Assembly: GCF_000367365.1 (NCBI RefSeq)
Contig: NZ_BARF01000007.1
Location: forward strand, 1-64,000
Direction of reading: 5' to 3'
Length of the DNA stretch: 64,000 nucleotides
DNA from: Streptomyces prunicolor NBRC 13075
Lineage (GTDB): Bacteria; Actinomycetota; Actinomycetes; Streptomycetales; Streptomycetaceae
The notes under the pieces were generated by a model. That model did no database searches. It was not told the origin of the DNA and worked only from the letters and a program-made list of their open reading frames with translations. Made by a program: the position numbers and the translations under genes. Below are positions 18,150 through 29,039 of this stretch, one piece after another. Every line of letters starts with the position of its first letter. Position 1 is the stretch's first letter.

Positions 18150-18458
18150 GTGACGACCGCCAGCTCCAAGGTTGCCATCAAGCCGCTCGAGGACCGCATT
18201 GTGGTCCAGGCACTCGAAGCCGAGCAGACCACGGCCTCTGGCCTGGTCATTCCGGACACCGCGAAGGAGAAGCCCCAGGAGGGCGTCGTCCTCGCCGTGG
18301 GCCCGGGTCGCTTCGAGAACGGCGAGCGCCTGCCGCTCGACGTCCAGACCGGTGACATCGTGCTGTACAGCAAGTACGGCGGCACCGAAGTGAAGTACCA
18401 GGGCGAGGAATACCTCGTCCTCTCGGCCCGCGACGTGCTCGCGGTCATCGAGAAGTAG
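18150..18458 (+). CDS. groES: Co-chaperonin GroES
   Basis: 102 residues. The Cpn10 pattern is complete: [15 protein letters not shown], the mobile loop with [38 protein letters not shown] and the end [13 protein letters not shown]. It forms the heptameric lid of GroEL. The GTG at 18150 follows GGGGGAGG (18135-18142). It heads a two-gene heat-shock operon with groEL1 behind two CIRCE sites. The 151-bp gap to groEL1 contains no gene; GCGGGGGC-type hairpin sequences there could tune the ratio of the two products. Confidence 0.97.
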   Translation: MTTASSKVAIKPLEDRIVVQALEAEQTTASGLVIPDTAKEKPQEGVVLAVGPGRFENGERLPLDVQTGDIVLYSKYGGTEVKYQGEEYLVLSARDVLAVIEK

Positions 18459-18600
18459 CTCACCCGGTACCACCGGTACCACCTGGATATACCGAGCTAC
18501 ACCCAGTTTTGCAGTGAGCTGCGCCCCTGGCCCCCGCGACCTTATGAAGCCGGGCGTCGGGGGCGTGGTTCGTTTCACCCACGTTTTCCGAGAGGGCTGA

Positions 18601-20235
<1,635 letters not shown>

Positions 20236-20270
20236 CGCGAGTCGGTGAACCCGTAGGACGTGTGTACGTC

Positions 20271-20306
20271 GAAGGCCCGGCGCCCCTCAGGGGGAGCCGG
20301 GCCTTC
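20271..20306 (+). terminator. groESL terminator hairpin
   Basis: GAAGGCCCGGC (20271-20281) pairs perfectly with GCCGGGCCTTC (20296-20306) around a 14-base loop, 35 bp after the groEL1 stop. There is no U-run, as usual in actinomycetes. It can serve the convergent SDR gene as well. Confidence 0.85.
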
Positions 20307-20392
20307 GCGTTCCACCGAAACCTTTGTCACCGAGCCCGCCGTAATCGAGCCGACTGCCCTCACCGAGCCCGCCCCCACCGAGGCGGCTGCCG

Positions 20393-21166
20393 TCACTGCG
20401 GCCCGTACTTCCGCCCGGTCTTCGACGTGATCCCGCCCAGCACCGCCTGCGGAGTGATCTTCACCAGCCCCATCAGCGCCTTGTAGCGCGGGTCCGGGAT
20501 CGACAGCGACTTGCCGCGCGCCAGATCCGCGAGCGCCGCCGCGACCAGCTTGTCCGCGTCCAGCCACATCCAGTTCGGGATGTTGTCCGTACCCATCCCG
20601 GCCCGCTCGTGGAACTCGGTCCGCACAAAACCGGGCGCCAGCGCCATCAGCCGTACGCCCGTACCCGCCAGGTCCTTGGCCGCCCCCTGCGTGAACTGCA
20701 CGACCCACGCCTTCGAGGCGCCGTACGTCCCGCGCGGTACGAAGGCCGCCACCGACGCCACGTTGACGACCCCGCCGCGCCCGCGCTCCCGCATCGCCTC
20801 GGTCGCCGCGCTGGTCAGCCGGAGCACCGCCTCGCAGTGCACCTTGAGCATCTTCAGCTCGTCGGCCATGGATACGTCGAGGTAGCGGCCCTTGTTGCCG
20901 AAGCCCGCGTTGTTGACCAGCAGGTCGACGGGGTTCTTGCGGTCGGCGAGGCGGGCGGCGACCGTGTCGATGCCCTTGTCCGTGGCCAGGTCGGCGGTGA
21001 GCACCTCCGCCTCGATGCCGTGCCGGTCGTGCAGTTCGGTCGCCTGCTCCCCGAGCCGCGCGGTGTTCCGCGCCACCAGCACGAGGTTGTGTCCGTCCGC
21101 CGCGAGCCGCCGCGCGAACGCGGCACCGATCCCCGCGGTCGATCCCGTAATCAATGCCGTTGTCAT
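20393..21166 (-). CDS. SDR family oxidoreductase
   Basis: 257 residues. Classical short-chain dehydrogenase: nucleotide motif TGSTAGIGAAFA, NNAGFG, catalytic Ser in NVASVAAF, and YGASKAW with the active-site Tyr and Lys. It uses NAD(P)H on an unknown alcohol or carbonyl substrate in the cytoplasm. The Arg after the Rossmann motif (ALIT...LVARNTARL) favours NADP. It is transcribed towards groEL1 and lies downstream of a MOSC-domain gene in the same orientation with a 108-bp gap. Nothing in the context fixes its pathway. Confidence 0.9.
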   Translation of the reverse strand: MTTALITGSTAGIGAAFARRLAADGHNLVLVARNTARLGEQATELHDRHGIEAEVLTADLATDKGIDTVAARLADRKNPVDLLVNNAGFGNKGRYLDVSMADELKMLKVHCEAVLRLTSAATEAMRERGRGGVVNVASVAAFVPRGTYGASKAWVVQFTQGAAKDLAGTGVRLMALAPGFVRTEFHERAGMGTDNIPNWMWLDADKLVAAALADLARGKSLSIPDPRYKALMGLVKITPQAVLGGITSKTGRKYGPQ

Positions 21167-21274
21167 GGCGCAAGATTAGTGACCCGGAGCAAGCCGGTCC
21201 GATCTCTGCACAGCCCCTCCAGATCCGTGACGAACACGTGTCGAACACCGTGTCGAACGGGCTGCGGCACCAGG

Positions 21275-21943
21275 TCAGCCCGGGTGTTCCGCGACATATT
21301 TCCGGGCCTGCACGAGGGATTCCGGATGCAGCGCCTCGCCCGCCGGAAGCAGCCGCGGCAGCAGCTCCCGCTCGGTCGTGACGGCCCGGAACTGCAGGGC
21401 CACCGTCACGTCGTGGTCGGGCCGGTGCACGATCTCGATCGCGTCGCCCGCCTGGATCTCACCGGGTTCGATCACCCGCAGATAGGCCCCCGGCGCACCC
21501 TTCACGGTGAACCGTTTCACCCACCCGCGCTCGCCCAGATGGTCCTGGAAGGTACGGCACGGGATCCGCCCGCAGGTGACCTCCAGAACCACCTCGGAAC
21601 CGATCCGCCAGCGCTCGCCGATCAGCGCGCCGGACACGTCGACCCCCAGCGTCGTCAGATTCTCCCCGAAGGAACCGCTGGCCAGCGGGCGCCCCAACTC
21701 CCGCTCCCAGTCGTCGAGATCCTCGCGCGCGACCGCGTACACCGCCTGGTCGTCGCCCCCGTGGTGCCGCCGATGGCACACCGCGTCCCCGGCCAGCCCG
21801 CTTCCGGCGACACCCTTGGGCCCGGGCGCGCTCACCCGCACCGGCGCGTCGGTCGGCCGCTTGTCGATGCCGGTCACCCCCTCGGGCTGCTCCGTGTACG
21901 GCACGGCCGTGGCCCGGCCCAGATTCAGCGAGAGAAGCTTCAT
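21275..21943 (-). CDS. MOSC domain-containing protein
   Basis: 222 residues from the ATG at 21943. MOSC (Moco sulfurase C-terminal-like) pattern of the YiiM type: SGLAGDAVCHRRHHGGDDQAVYAV, FGENLTTLGVD, GSEVVLEVTCGRIPCRTFQDH with the conserved Cys, and a C-terminal GDAIEIVHRPDHDVTV. The family handles sulfur carried on cysteine and in some members reduces N-hydroxylated compounds with molybdenum cofactor. The specific role is unknown. It is divergent from the LysR gene with about 80 bp between starts, so that regulator may control it. The open frame upstream of the ATG is antisense to the LysR gene. Confidence 0.88.
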   Translation of the reverse strand: MKLLSLNLGRATAVPYTEQPEGVTGIDKRPTDAPVRVSAPGPKGVAGSGLAGDAVCHRRHHGGDDQAVYAVAREDLDDWERELGRPLASGSFGENLTTLGVDVSGALIGERWRIGSEVVLEVTCGRIPCRTFQDHLGERGWVKRFTVKGAPGAYLRVIEPGEIQAGDAIEIVHRPDHDVTVALQFRAVTTERELLPRLLPAGEALHPESLVQARKYVAEHPG

Positions 21944-22023
21944 GACGGCACGGTAGACGAGACCATCCCAAAGGTGCGCCACATTATTCGCCACTGCCCC
22001 CAAGGGGCCCTTATGCTCGGCGT

Positions 22024-22923
22024 ATGATCGAGGCCCGACATCTCCGTGTGCTGCGCGCCGTCGCCGCCACCGGCTCCTTCTCGGCGGCCGGGCGTGAACT
22101 GGGCTGCACCCAGCCCGCCGTGAGCCAGCAGATGAAGGCCCTGGAGACCTCGGTCGGCACCCCGCTGCTGATCCGCACCGGCCGCGAGATGCGCCTGACC
22201 CAGGCGGGTGAGGCCCTGGTCCGGCACGGCGCCGGCATCCTCGCCGGGCTGACGGCGGCCGAGGAGGAGGTCGCCGCGATCGCGGGCCTGCGCGCCGGCC
22301 GGGTCCGCCTGGTCTCCTTCCCCAGCGGCAGCTCGACGCTCGTCCCCACGGCCCTGGCCGCCCTGCGCGCCGCACACCCCGGCACCCGCGTCTCCCTGGA
22401 GGAGGCCGAGCCGCCGAACTCTATCGACCTCCTACGGGAGGGCGACTGCGACATCGCACTCGCCTTCCGCTACGAGACGGCAGCGGGCGCGGAGGACTGG
22501 TCCGACCTGGTCGTACGCCCCCTGCTCAGTGACCGCCTGGTCGCCCTGGTCCCGGAAAAACACCGGCACGCGCGCGGGAGGTCGGTCGCCATCGCCGAAC
22601 TCGCCGACGACCCCTGGATCGCCGGCTGCCCGCGCTGCCGTGGGCAGTTGGTCGAGGTGTGCGAGCGGGCCGGTTTCACCCCGCGCATCGACTTCGCGAC
22701 CGACGACTATCCGGCGGTCGTCGGCCTGGTGAGCGCGGGGCTGGGCGTCGCCGTACTGCCCCAGCTCGCCATCGAGTCCGTACGGCCCCGGGGAGCGCGG
22801 ACGGTGACGCTGGAACCGGCGGTGCGGCGGGAGATCGTCGCGCTGACCCTGCCCGACCTGGCGCGGGTACCGGCGGTGGCGGCGACCCTCGACCAGCTGG
22901 CGCGGGCGGCCAGCGAAAAGTAG
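22024..22923 (+). CDS. LysR-family transcriptional regulator
   Basis: 299 residues. N-terminal winged HTH: LRAVAATGSFSAAGRELGCTQPAVSQQMKAL, the standard LysR pattern, followed by a type 2 periplasmic-binding effector domain (LVSFPSGSSTLVPTAL, GDCDIALAFRYE, VSAGLGVAVLPQLA). The short divergent region to the MOSC gene contains near-palindromic AAGGGGCCCTT close to the start codon. Autoregulation and control of the MOSC gene are likely by family habit. The effector molecule cannot be predicted. The gene ends 115 bp before the convergent whiD stop. Confidence 0.9.
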   Translation: MIEARHLRVLRAVAATGSFSAAGRELGCTQPAVSQQMKALETSVGTPLLIRTGREMRLTQAGEALVRHGAGILAGLTAAEEEVAAIAGLRAGRVRLVSFPSGSSTLVPTALAALRAAHPGTRVSLEEAEPPNSIDLLREGDCDIALAFRYETAAGAEDWSDLVVRPLLSDRLVALVPEKHRHARGRSVAIAELADDPWIAGCPRCRGQLVEVCERAGFTPRIDFATDDYPAVVGLVSAGLGVAVLPQLAIESVRPRGARTVTLEPAVRREIVALTLPDLARVPAVAATLDQLARAASEK

Positions 22924-22980
22924 GCCCGCGGAAAGTAGGCCAGTAGGCCGCGAAAAAATAGGGGGGCACGCGTGCGCGTA

Positions 22981-23022
22981 CCCCTGGTGGAGAGCTAGGT
23001 GGGCCCCCTGGTGGAGAGCTAG
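22981..23022. repeat. Two 18-bp direct repeats between lysR and whiD
   Basis: CCCCTGGTGGAGAGCTAG occurs at 22981-22998 and again at 23005-23022, a 24-bp period, in the gap between convergent genes. It is preceded by three short GTAGGCC repeats (22918-22950). No function is evident; local slippage duplication is the simplest reading. Confidence 0.7.
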
Positions 23023-23038
23023 TTGGAGAAACGTTCCT

Positions 23039-23365
23039 TCAGTTGTTCGAAGCCATGTCCCCGGCGGCCGAAGCCGACACCAGCCGGTTGCGGGCACGCC
23101 CCATGAGCTCTTCGCGCTCGTCCTCGGTCAGGCCGCCCCAGACGCCGTACGGCTCGCGCACCGCCAGCGCGTGCGCCGCGCACTGTGCGCGGACCGGGCA
23201 CCTCATGCAGACCTCTTTGGCCGAGTTCTCACGAGCGCTTCGTGCCGCACCGCGCTCGCCCTCGGGATGAAAGAAGAGCGAGCTGTCGACCCCTCGGCAG
23301 GCAGCCAGGAGCTGCCAGTCCCACAGGTCCGCGTTCGGTCCGGGAAGGCGGGAGAAATCTGCCAT
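23039..23365 (-). CDS. whiD: WhiB-like iron-sulfur regulator WhiD
   Basis: 108 residues. Wbl family with the four cluster ligands Cys23, Cys53, Cys56 and Cys62 (C-x29-C-x2-C-x5-C), the G-V-W-G-G turn (YGVWGGLTEDEREEL) and a basic C-terminal stretch. Residue numbering of the cysteines and the neighbour bldM match WhiD of Streptomyces, which is needed for late sporulation septation and spore maturation. It holds an oxygen- and NO-sensitive 4Fe-4S cluster and is believed to act through sigma region 4 of the principal sigma factor. It is divergent from bldM. The orthologue in mycobacteria is whiB3, in the same wider gene order. Confidence 0.93.
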   Translation of the reverse strand: MADFSRLPGPNADLWDWQLLAACRGVDSSLFFHPEGERGAARSARENSAKEVCMRCPVRAQCAAHALAVREPYGVWGGLTEDEREELMGRARNRLVSASAAGDMASNN

Positions 23366-23746
23366 TGCGTGACCCCTTGTAGCCGTTATGGGCGGATACG
23401 GTGTCCACGACCGTACAACTACGATCTAAGGAGATGAAAATATGACTCATTGCGAATCTAGCCTCAGACACCAGCAAAAGGGAAGAAATAGGGCTGAATG
23501 GGGCACCGGTTGTGATGAAAGCTTGTGGGTCGGCCGCGCACGCCTCCACCGTGTCCGCACCCTCACGTAGAGTGCCGAAGATGGCACGCGGCCCCGTAAC
23601 TCTTTCGAGTGACCGTCGTTGAGAGTGCGAGGCGGTTGAAAACAACAAGTGCTCGGGCAGGCGTCCGAGACGATCGACCGCACAGGTGACGATTTCGTAC
23701 CAGCCTGGAGGCTCAAGGTGACGCGCATCAGTTGCGGAGGGCGGCC
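23366..23746. other. whiD-bldM divergent intergenic region
   Basis: 381 bp between two developmental regulators, noticeably lower in GC than the genes (for example around 23396-23480, with AAGGAGATGAAAATATGACTC). I see the BldN-type promoter for bldM and no convincing ORF. The AT-rich block near 23400-23460 is a likely site for whiD promoters and regulator binding. Confidence 0.5.
23595..23622 (+). promoter_or_regulatory. BldN-type promoter of bldM
   Basis: CGTAAC at 23595-23600 and CGTTGA at 23617-23622 with a 16-bp spacer, matching the sigma-BldN consensus (CGTAAC-16-CGTTGA) known for bldMp1. It lies 124 bp before the bldM start. This places bldM under BldN as in other Streptomyces. Confidence 0.85.
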
Positions 23747-24358
23747 ATGACATCCGTCCTCGTCTGTGACGACTCCCCGCTTGCCCGAGAGGCGCTCCGC
23801 CGCGCGGTCGCGACCGTGCCCGGTGTCGAGCGCGTGACGACGGCGGCCAACGGCGAGGAAGTCCTCCGCCGCTGGGGTGCCGACCGCTCGGACCTCATCC
23901 TGATGGACGTACGCATGCCCGGACTCGGCGGTGTCGAGACCGTGCGGCGGCTGCTGTCCGCCGACCCGGGCGCACGCATCATCATGCTCACCGTCGCCGA
24001 AGACCTGGACGGCGTGGCCCTCGCGGTCGCGGCCGGCGCCCGCGGCTATCTGCACAAGGACGCCTCGCGCGCCGAACTGCGGGCCACGGTCACCCAGGCC
24101 CTCGCCGACCCGACCTGGCGACTGGCCCCGCGCCGGCTGCGGTCCGCCGAGATGGGCGCCGCACCGACGCTCACCGCGCGCGAGATCCAGGTCCTCGAAG
24201 GGATGAGCCACGGCCGCTCCAACGCGGAGATCGGCCGTGAGCTGTTCCTCTCCGAGGACACCGTCAAAACACACGCACGGCGGCTCTTCAAGAAACTCGG
24301 CGCCTCGGACCGGGCACACGCCGTGGCGCTCGGTTTCCGGTGGGGCCTGGTCCGCTAG
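23747..24358 (+). CDS. bldM: Atypical orphan response regulator BldM
   Basis: 203 residues from the ATG at 23747, which has GGAGGG at 23736-23741. The receiver domain (residues 1-120) has acidic residues DD8-9, Asp54 in LILMDVRMPG and Lys104 region HKDAS. A LuxR/FixJ-type HTH follows (LTAREIQVLEGMSHGRSNAE, LSEDTVKTHARRL). BldM controls aerial hyphae formation as a homodimer and sporulation genes as a heterodimer with WhiI. Published work shows phosphorylation of Asp54 is not needed. No kinase gene is adjacent. Its promoter is BldN-type, and the adjacent whiD and sigma genes complete a developmental island. Confidence 0.96.
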   Translation: MTSVLVCDDSPLAREALRRAVATVPGVERVTTAANGEEVLRRWGADRSDLILMDVRMPGLGGVETVRRLLSADPGARIIMLTVAEDLDGVALAVAAGARGYLHKDASRAELRATVTQALADPTWRLAPRRLRSAEMGAAPTLTAREIQVLEGMSHGRSNAEIGRELFLSEDTVKTHARRLFKKLGASDRAHAVALGFRWGLVR

Positions 24359-24533
24359 GTCCTGTCGTCGCATTCCCGTCTGCCCGGCGACGCCATGCAC
24401 GCACCCTCGCCGCACCGGGCCCGGACCCGAGTACGTCCAGTACGCGGGTCCGGGCCCGGCACGCCGAGAGCACGCACCTGACGCCGCCGGGCTGCCCTCC
24501 GGGCGACGACGGGAATGCGACGACAGGACCTAG
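24355..24533. mobile_element. MITE-like 179-bp palindromic element after bldM
   Basis: Perfect 26-bp terminal inverted repeats, CTAGGTCCTGTCGTCGCATT... (24355-24380) and its complement (24508-24533), enclose a second perfect stem, CCGGGCCCGGACCCG (24415-24429) with CGGGTCCGGGCCCGG (24445-24459). Between them the arms pair imperfectly. The element begins within the bldM stop codon (TAG 24356-24358) and has no ORF. It looks like a miniature inverted-repeat element that now supplies the bldM 3' end and probably a terminator. The remaining 24534-24658 shows no gene. Confidence 0.7.
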
Positions 24534-24658
24534 GCCCAGGTCAGTGGGTTGCAGCGGGGGTACGACAATCCCCGCCTACCTCATGGTGGGCGGGGGCGGC
24601 AAAGGGGCCCGCCGGGTGCCCGCTGCTCGTTTCGCCGCGGATGCCGCATCCTTGAGAT

Positions 24659-25387
24659 GTGGAGTTCCTCGGGGACGAGTCGGTCGAGCGGGAGGGGAGG
24701 GCGCAGGAGATGAGTTCCGGCGCACCTGCTCATAACGCTTCGGTGCACAACAACGGACGCGGTGCCACGGACCCTTCGGCCACAAGGCACCATGGACCGA
24801 TGCGTGACGACGAGGCGGCCAGTGCCCCAGGGGCGATTGGTGGACTCGTCCTTCGCGCGGTCGACGGCGACGAGCAGGCCACCCACGATCTGCTCGCCCA
24901 CGTCCACCCCCTGGCGTTGCGCTACTGCCGCACCCGGTTGTCCCGACTCCCGGGCGACGCACGGCACTTCGTAGAGGACCTCGCCCAGGAGGTCTGCGTC
25001 GCCGTCCTCCTCGCACTGCCCCGCTACAAGGACACCGGCCGCCCCTTCGAGGCCTTCGTCTTCGCCATCGCCGCCCACAAGGTCGCCGACCTCCAGCGCG
25101 CCGCGATGCGTCATCCGGGCTCCACGGCCGTCCCCTCCGACGAGATGCCCGAGCGCCCGGACGACTCCCTCGGCCCCGAAGAGCGCGCCCTGCTCAGCAG
25201 CGACGCCGAATGGGCCAAGAAACTCCTGGCCAACCTCCCGGAGAACCAGCGCGAGCTCCTCCTGCTGCGCATCGCCGTAGGTCTCACGGCGGAGGAGACC
25301 GGCCAGATGTTGGGAATGTCACCCGGCGCGGTCCGGGTCGCCCAGCACCGGGCGCTGAGTCGACTGCGGGCACTGGCCGAGCAGTAG
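24659..25387 (+). CDS. shbA: ECF-like sigma factor (ShbA / SigD type)
   Basis: 242 residues from the GTG at 24659. Region 2 is seen as [22 protein letters not shown] and [15 protein letters not shown], and region 4 as [26 protein letters not shown] and [17 protein letters not shown]. These match mycobacterial SigD, which has the same neighbours (whiB3, guaB, groEL1, rimI, tsaD). In Streptomyces the sigma gene next to bldM is, to my knowledge, ShbA, which drives transcription of the principal sigma gene hrdB. The first 47 residues are low complexity. An ATG at 24800 (195 residues) or 24710 may be the true start. No anti-sigma gene follows. Confidence 0.8.
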   Translation: MEFLGDESVEREGRAQEMSSGAPAHNASVHNNGRGATDPSATRHHGPMRDDEAASAPGAIGGLVLRAVDGDEQATHDLLAHVHPLALRYCRTRLSRLPGDARHFVEDLAQEVCVAVLLALPRYKDTGRPFEAFVFAIAAHKVADLQRAAMRHPGSTAVPSDEMPERPDDSLGPEERALLSSDAEWAKKLLANLPENQRELLLLRIAVGLTAEETGQMLGMSPGAVRVAQHRALSRLRALAEQ

Positions 25388-25567
25388 GGCACCGCACTCC
25401 GGGGCGGCCAATTGCCCCTTCGGTGACGGCCCCTGGCGCGATGAGTGCGCCTTGAGCGGCAGCGCCTTCCTTGAACAGTCGGCCGACCGATCACGTACGA
25501 ACATACGAAGCCCGGAGTCGGTCACAGCCGTGGAATCGTGGAATTCGGGGCCCCTGCTTCCCGTTAG

Positions 25568-27115
<1,548 letters not shown>

Positions 27116-27130
27116 TCGGCAGGCTTCCTC

Positions 27131-27163
27131 AAGGGCGGCTCCGGACACACCGGGGCCGCCCTT
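27131..27163 (+). terminator. guaB terminator hairpin
   Basis: AAGGGCGGC (27131-27139) pairs with GCCGCCCTT (27155-27163), with an inner CCGG/CCGG pair in the loop, 15 bp after the guaB stop and before guaB3. Confidence 0.8.
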
Positions 27164-27221
27164 GTCGTACCCGTCGGCGATACTGGAAGACGCTGAGACG
27201 CAAGAAGGAAAGGCCACACAC

Positions 27222-28346
27222 GTGACTGAGATCGAGATCGGGCGCGGCAAGCGCGGCCGCCGGGCGTACGCCTTCGACGACATCGCCGTCGTCCCCAGCC
27301 GCCGTACGCGGGACCCGAAGGAGGTCTCGATCGCCTGGCAGATCGACGCCTACCGCTTCGAACTGCCCTTCCTGGCCGCCCCCATGGACTCGGTCGTCTC
27401 CCCGGCCACCGCGATCCGCATCGGCGAGCTCGGCGGCCTCGGCGTGCTGAACCTCGAAGGCCTCTGGACGCGCTACGAGGACCCGCAGCCGCTCCTCGAC
27501 GAGATCACCGGCCTCGATGTGGACGCCGCGACCCGCCGCCTCCAGGAGATCTACGCCGCTCCCATCAAGGAGGAGCTGATCGGGCAGCGCATCAAGGAGG
27601 TGCGCGACTCGGGCGTGGTCACCGCCGCCGCGCTCTCCCCGCAGCGTACGGCCCAGTTCTCCAAGGCCGTCGTCGACGCGGGCGTGGACATCTTCGTCAT
27701 CCGCGGTACGACGGTCTCGGCGGAGCACGTGTCGGGTTCGCACGAGCCGCTGAACCTGAAGCAGTTCATCTACGAACTGGACGTCCCGGTGATCGTCGGC
27801 GGCTGCGCCACGTACACGGCGGCCCTGCACCTGATGCGCACCGGCGCGGCGGGCGTCCTCGTCGGCTTCGGCGGCGGCGCCGCGCACACCACGCGCAACG
27901 TCCTGGGCATCCAGGTCCCGATGGCCACGGCCGTCGCGGACGTGGCCGCCGCCCGCCGCGACTACATGGACGAGTCCGGCGGCCGGTACGCGCACGTCAT
28001 CGCCGACGGCGGTGTCGGCTGGTCCGGCGACCTCCCCAAGGCGATCGCCTGCGGCGCGGACGCGGTCATGATGGGCTCCCCGCTCGCCCGCGCCACGGAC
28101 GCGCCGGGCAAGGGCCACCACTGGGGCATGGAGGCGGTGAACGAGGAACTCCCGCGCGGCAAGAAGGTCGACCTCGGCACGGTCGGCACGATCGAGGAGA
28201 TCCTCACCGGCCCTTCCCACATCCCCGACGGCTCGATGAACATCTTCGGGGCGCTGCGGCGCGCGATGGCGACGACCGGGTACAGCGAGCTGAAGGAGTT
28301 CCAGCGGGTCGAGGTCACGGTGGCCGACTCGCAGCACAAGCGGTAG
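27222..28346 (+). CDS. guaB3: GuaB3-family IMP dehydrogenase-like protein
   Basis: 374 residues from the GTG at 27222 (AAGGAAAGG at 27205-27213). It has the IMPDH/GMPR barrel (FDDIAVVPSRRT, LAAPMDSVVSP, IADGGVGWSGDLPKAIACGADAVMMGSPLA) without the CBS domains. The loop that holds the catalytic Cys in GuaB reads GFGGGAAHTTR here, with His222 at the Cys position, so ordinary IMPDH chemistry through a thioimidate is not expected. GuaB3 is conserved beside guaB in actinobacteria, and its activity there is not settled. It may regulate or have another nucleotide-linked role. It is transcribed in the same direction as guaB, after a terminator. Confidence 0.9.
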   Translation: MTEIEIGRGKRGRRAYAFDDIAVVPSRRTRDPKEVSIAWQIDAYRFELPFLAAPMDSVVSPATAIRIGELGGLGVLNLEGLWTRYEDPQPLLDEITGLDVDAATRRLQEIYAAPIKEELIGQRIKEVRDSGVVTAAALSPQRTAQFSKAVVDAGVDIFVIRGTTVSAEHVSGSHEPLNLKQFIYELDVPVIVGGCATYTAALHLMRTGAAGVLVGFGGGAAHTTRNVLGIQVPMATAVADVAAARRDYMDESGGRYAHVIADGGVGWSGDLPKAIACGADAVMMGSPLARATDAPGKGHHWGMEAVNEELPRGKKVDLGTVGTIEEILTGPSHIPDGSMNIFGALRRAMATTGYSELKEFQRVEVTVADSQHKR

Positions 28347-28390
28347 GCGGTAGGCGGTTCTACGACGCGGTAGCCGTACGACGCTTTTAG

Positions 28391-28417
28391 GGGCCCGGGC
28401 CTGGGTGGTCCGGGCCC
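28391..28417 (+). terminator. guaB3 terminator hairpin
   Basis: GGGCCCGG (28391-28398) pairs with CCGGGCCC (28410-28417) followed by TTTTGTG, a short T-run that is rare in this genome. It lies 44 bp after the guaB3 stop. Confidence 0.85.
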
Positions 28418-28659
28418 TTTTGTGTGCCCAAGTGGGGGGCGTGGGGCGCGCGTTGATGTTGGGGGGCGCACGGTTGCGTTCGGGGCGAAAGCTCGCTGGT
28501 GGGGCGTGTCGGGGCGGTAACGTCCGTGATCGGCGCCCCAGTTGTGTGGGGTGCCCCCTTCCACGGAAATCGTTCCGGACCCGGGCTCTCGGGGCCCGGC
28601 CCGAATTCCAGACGAACCGCCTACCGGGCTAATGGGCGGCCTCGTGGAAGGGGGCGCCC

Positions 28660-28758
28660 ATGGGTCGCCGCCGCAAGCCCACCCGCTGGGACCGGATCCG
28701 TCTTCGGATGGTGAAGCAACGGAGGAGGTGGATCTTGTGGATGTACGGCGGAAAGTGA
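28660..28758 (+). CDS. Putative very small basic protein (32 aa)
   Basis: 32 residues starting MGRRRKPTRWDRIRLRMVK and ending WMYGGK, with 13 Arg/Lys and four Trp. The ATG at 28660 is preceded by GGAAGGGGG (28646-28654), a good ribosome site. Charge and Trp content would suit a nucleic-acid- or membrane-binding peptide, but this is inference. The stop codon lies at the first base of the tandem repeat structure described next. Could be chance: coding cannot be proven from one genome. Confidence 0.35.
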   Translation: MGRRRKPTRWDRIRLRMVKQRRRWILWMYGGK

Positions 28759-28945
28759 GCGGCCACCCCCAACACAAGTAGGGGTGGACACTCCGTTCAC
28801 TTTTCAGGAGCCTGCCGCAGTGCCCTCTGCGGTGGGCTCCACCTTGTCGGTGGAAGGTGAGCGGCCGTCCCTGCAACAACCAGGGGCGGACACTCCATGG
28901 TCCTCCGCGAGCCTGCCGCAGCAGCCACTACGGCGGCCCCACCTG
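28745..28945 (+). repeat. Two tandem ~100-bp structured repeat units
   Basis: Unit 1 (about 28745-28844) and unit 2 (about 28845-28945) share GTGAGCGGCC, then a hairpin, then GGACACTCC, then GAGCCTGCCGCAG and a second hairpin. The first hairpin is CCACCCC/GGGGTGG in unit 1 and a CCCTG/CAGGG-type stem in unit 2, so the pairing is kept although the bases differ. The second is GGAGCC-TG-CCGCAG / CTGCGG-TG-GGCTCC in unit 1 and weaker in unit 2. There is no ORF through either unit. The rest of 28418-29039 contains no gene I can support. Confidence 0.55.
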
Positions 28946-29039
28946 ATTCCGTACGGTACCGGCGCCGCGAGTCGCACGCCACCAGCCCCCGACGCACACC
29001 CCGCCCCAAGCGCCCCCCTGCACTACCCGCGCGCCGGGG

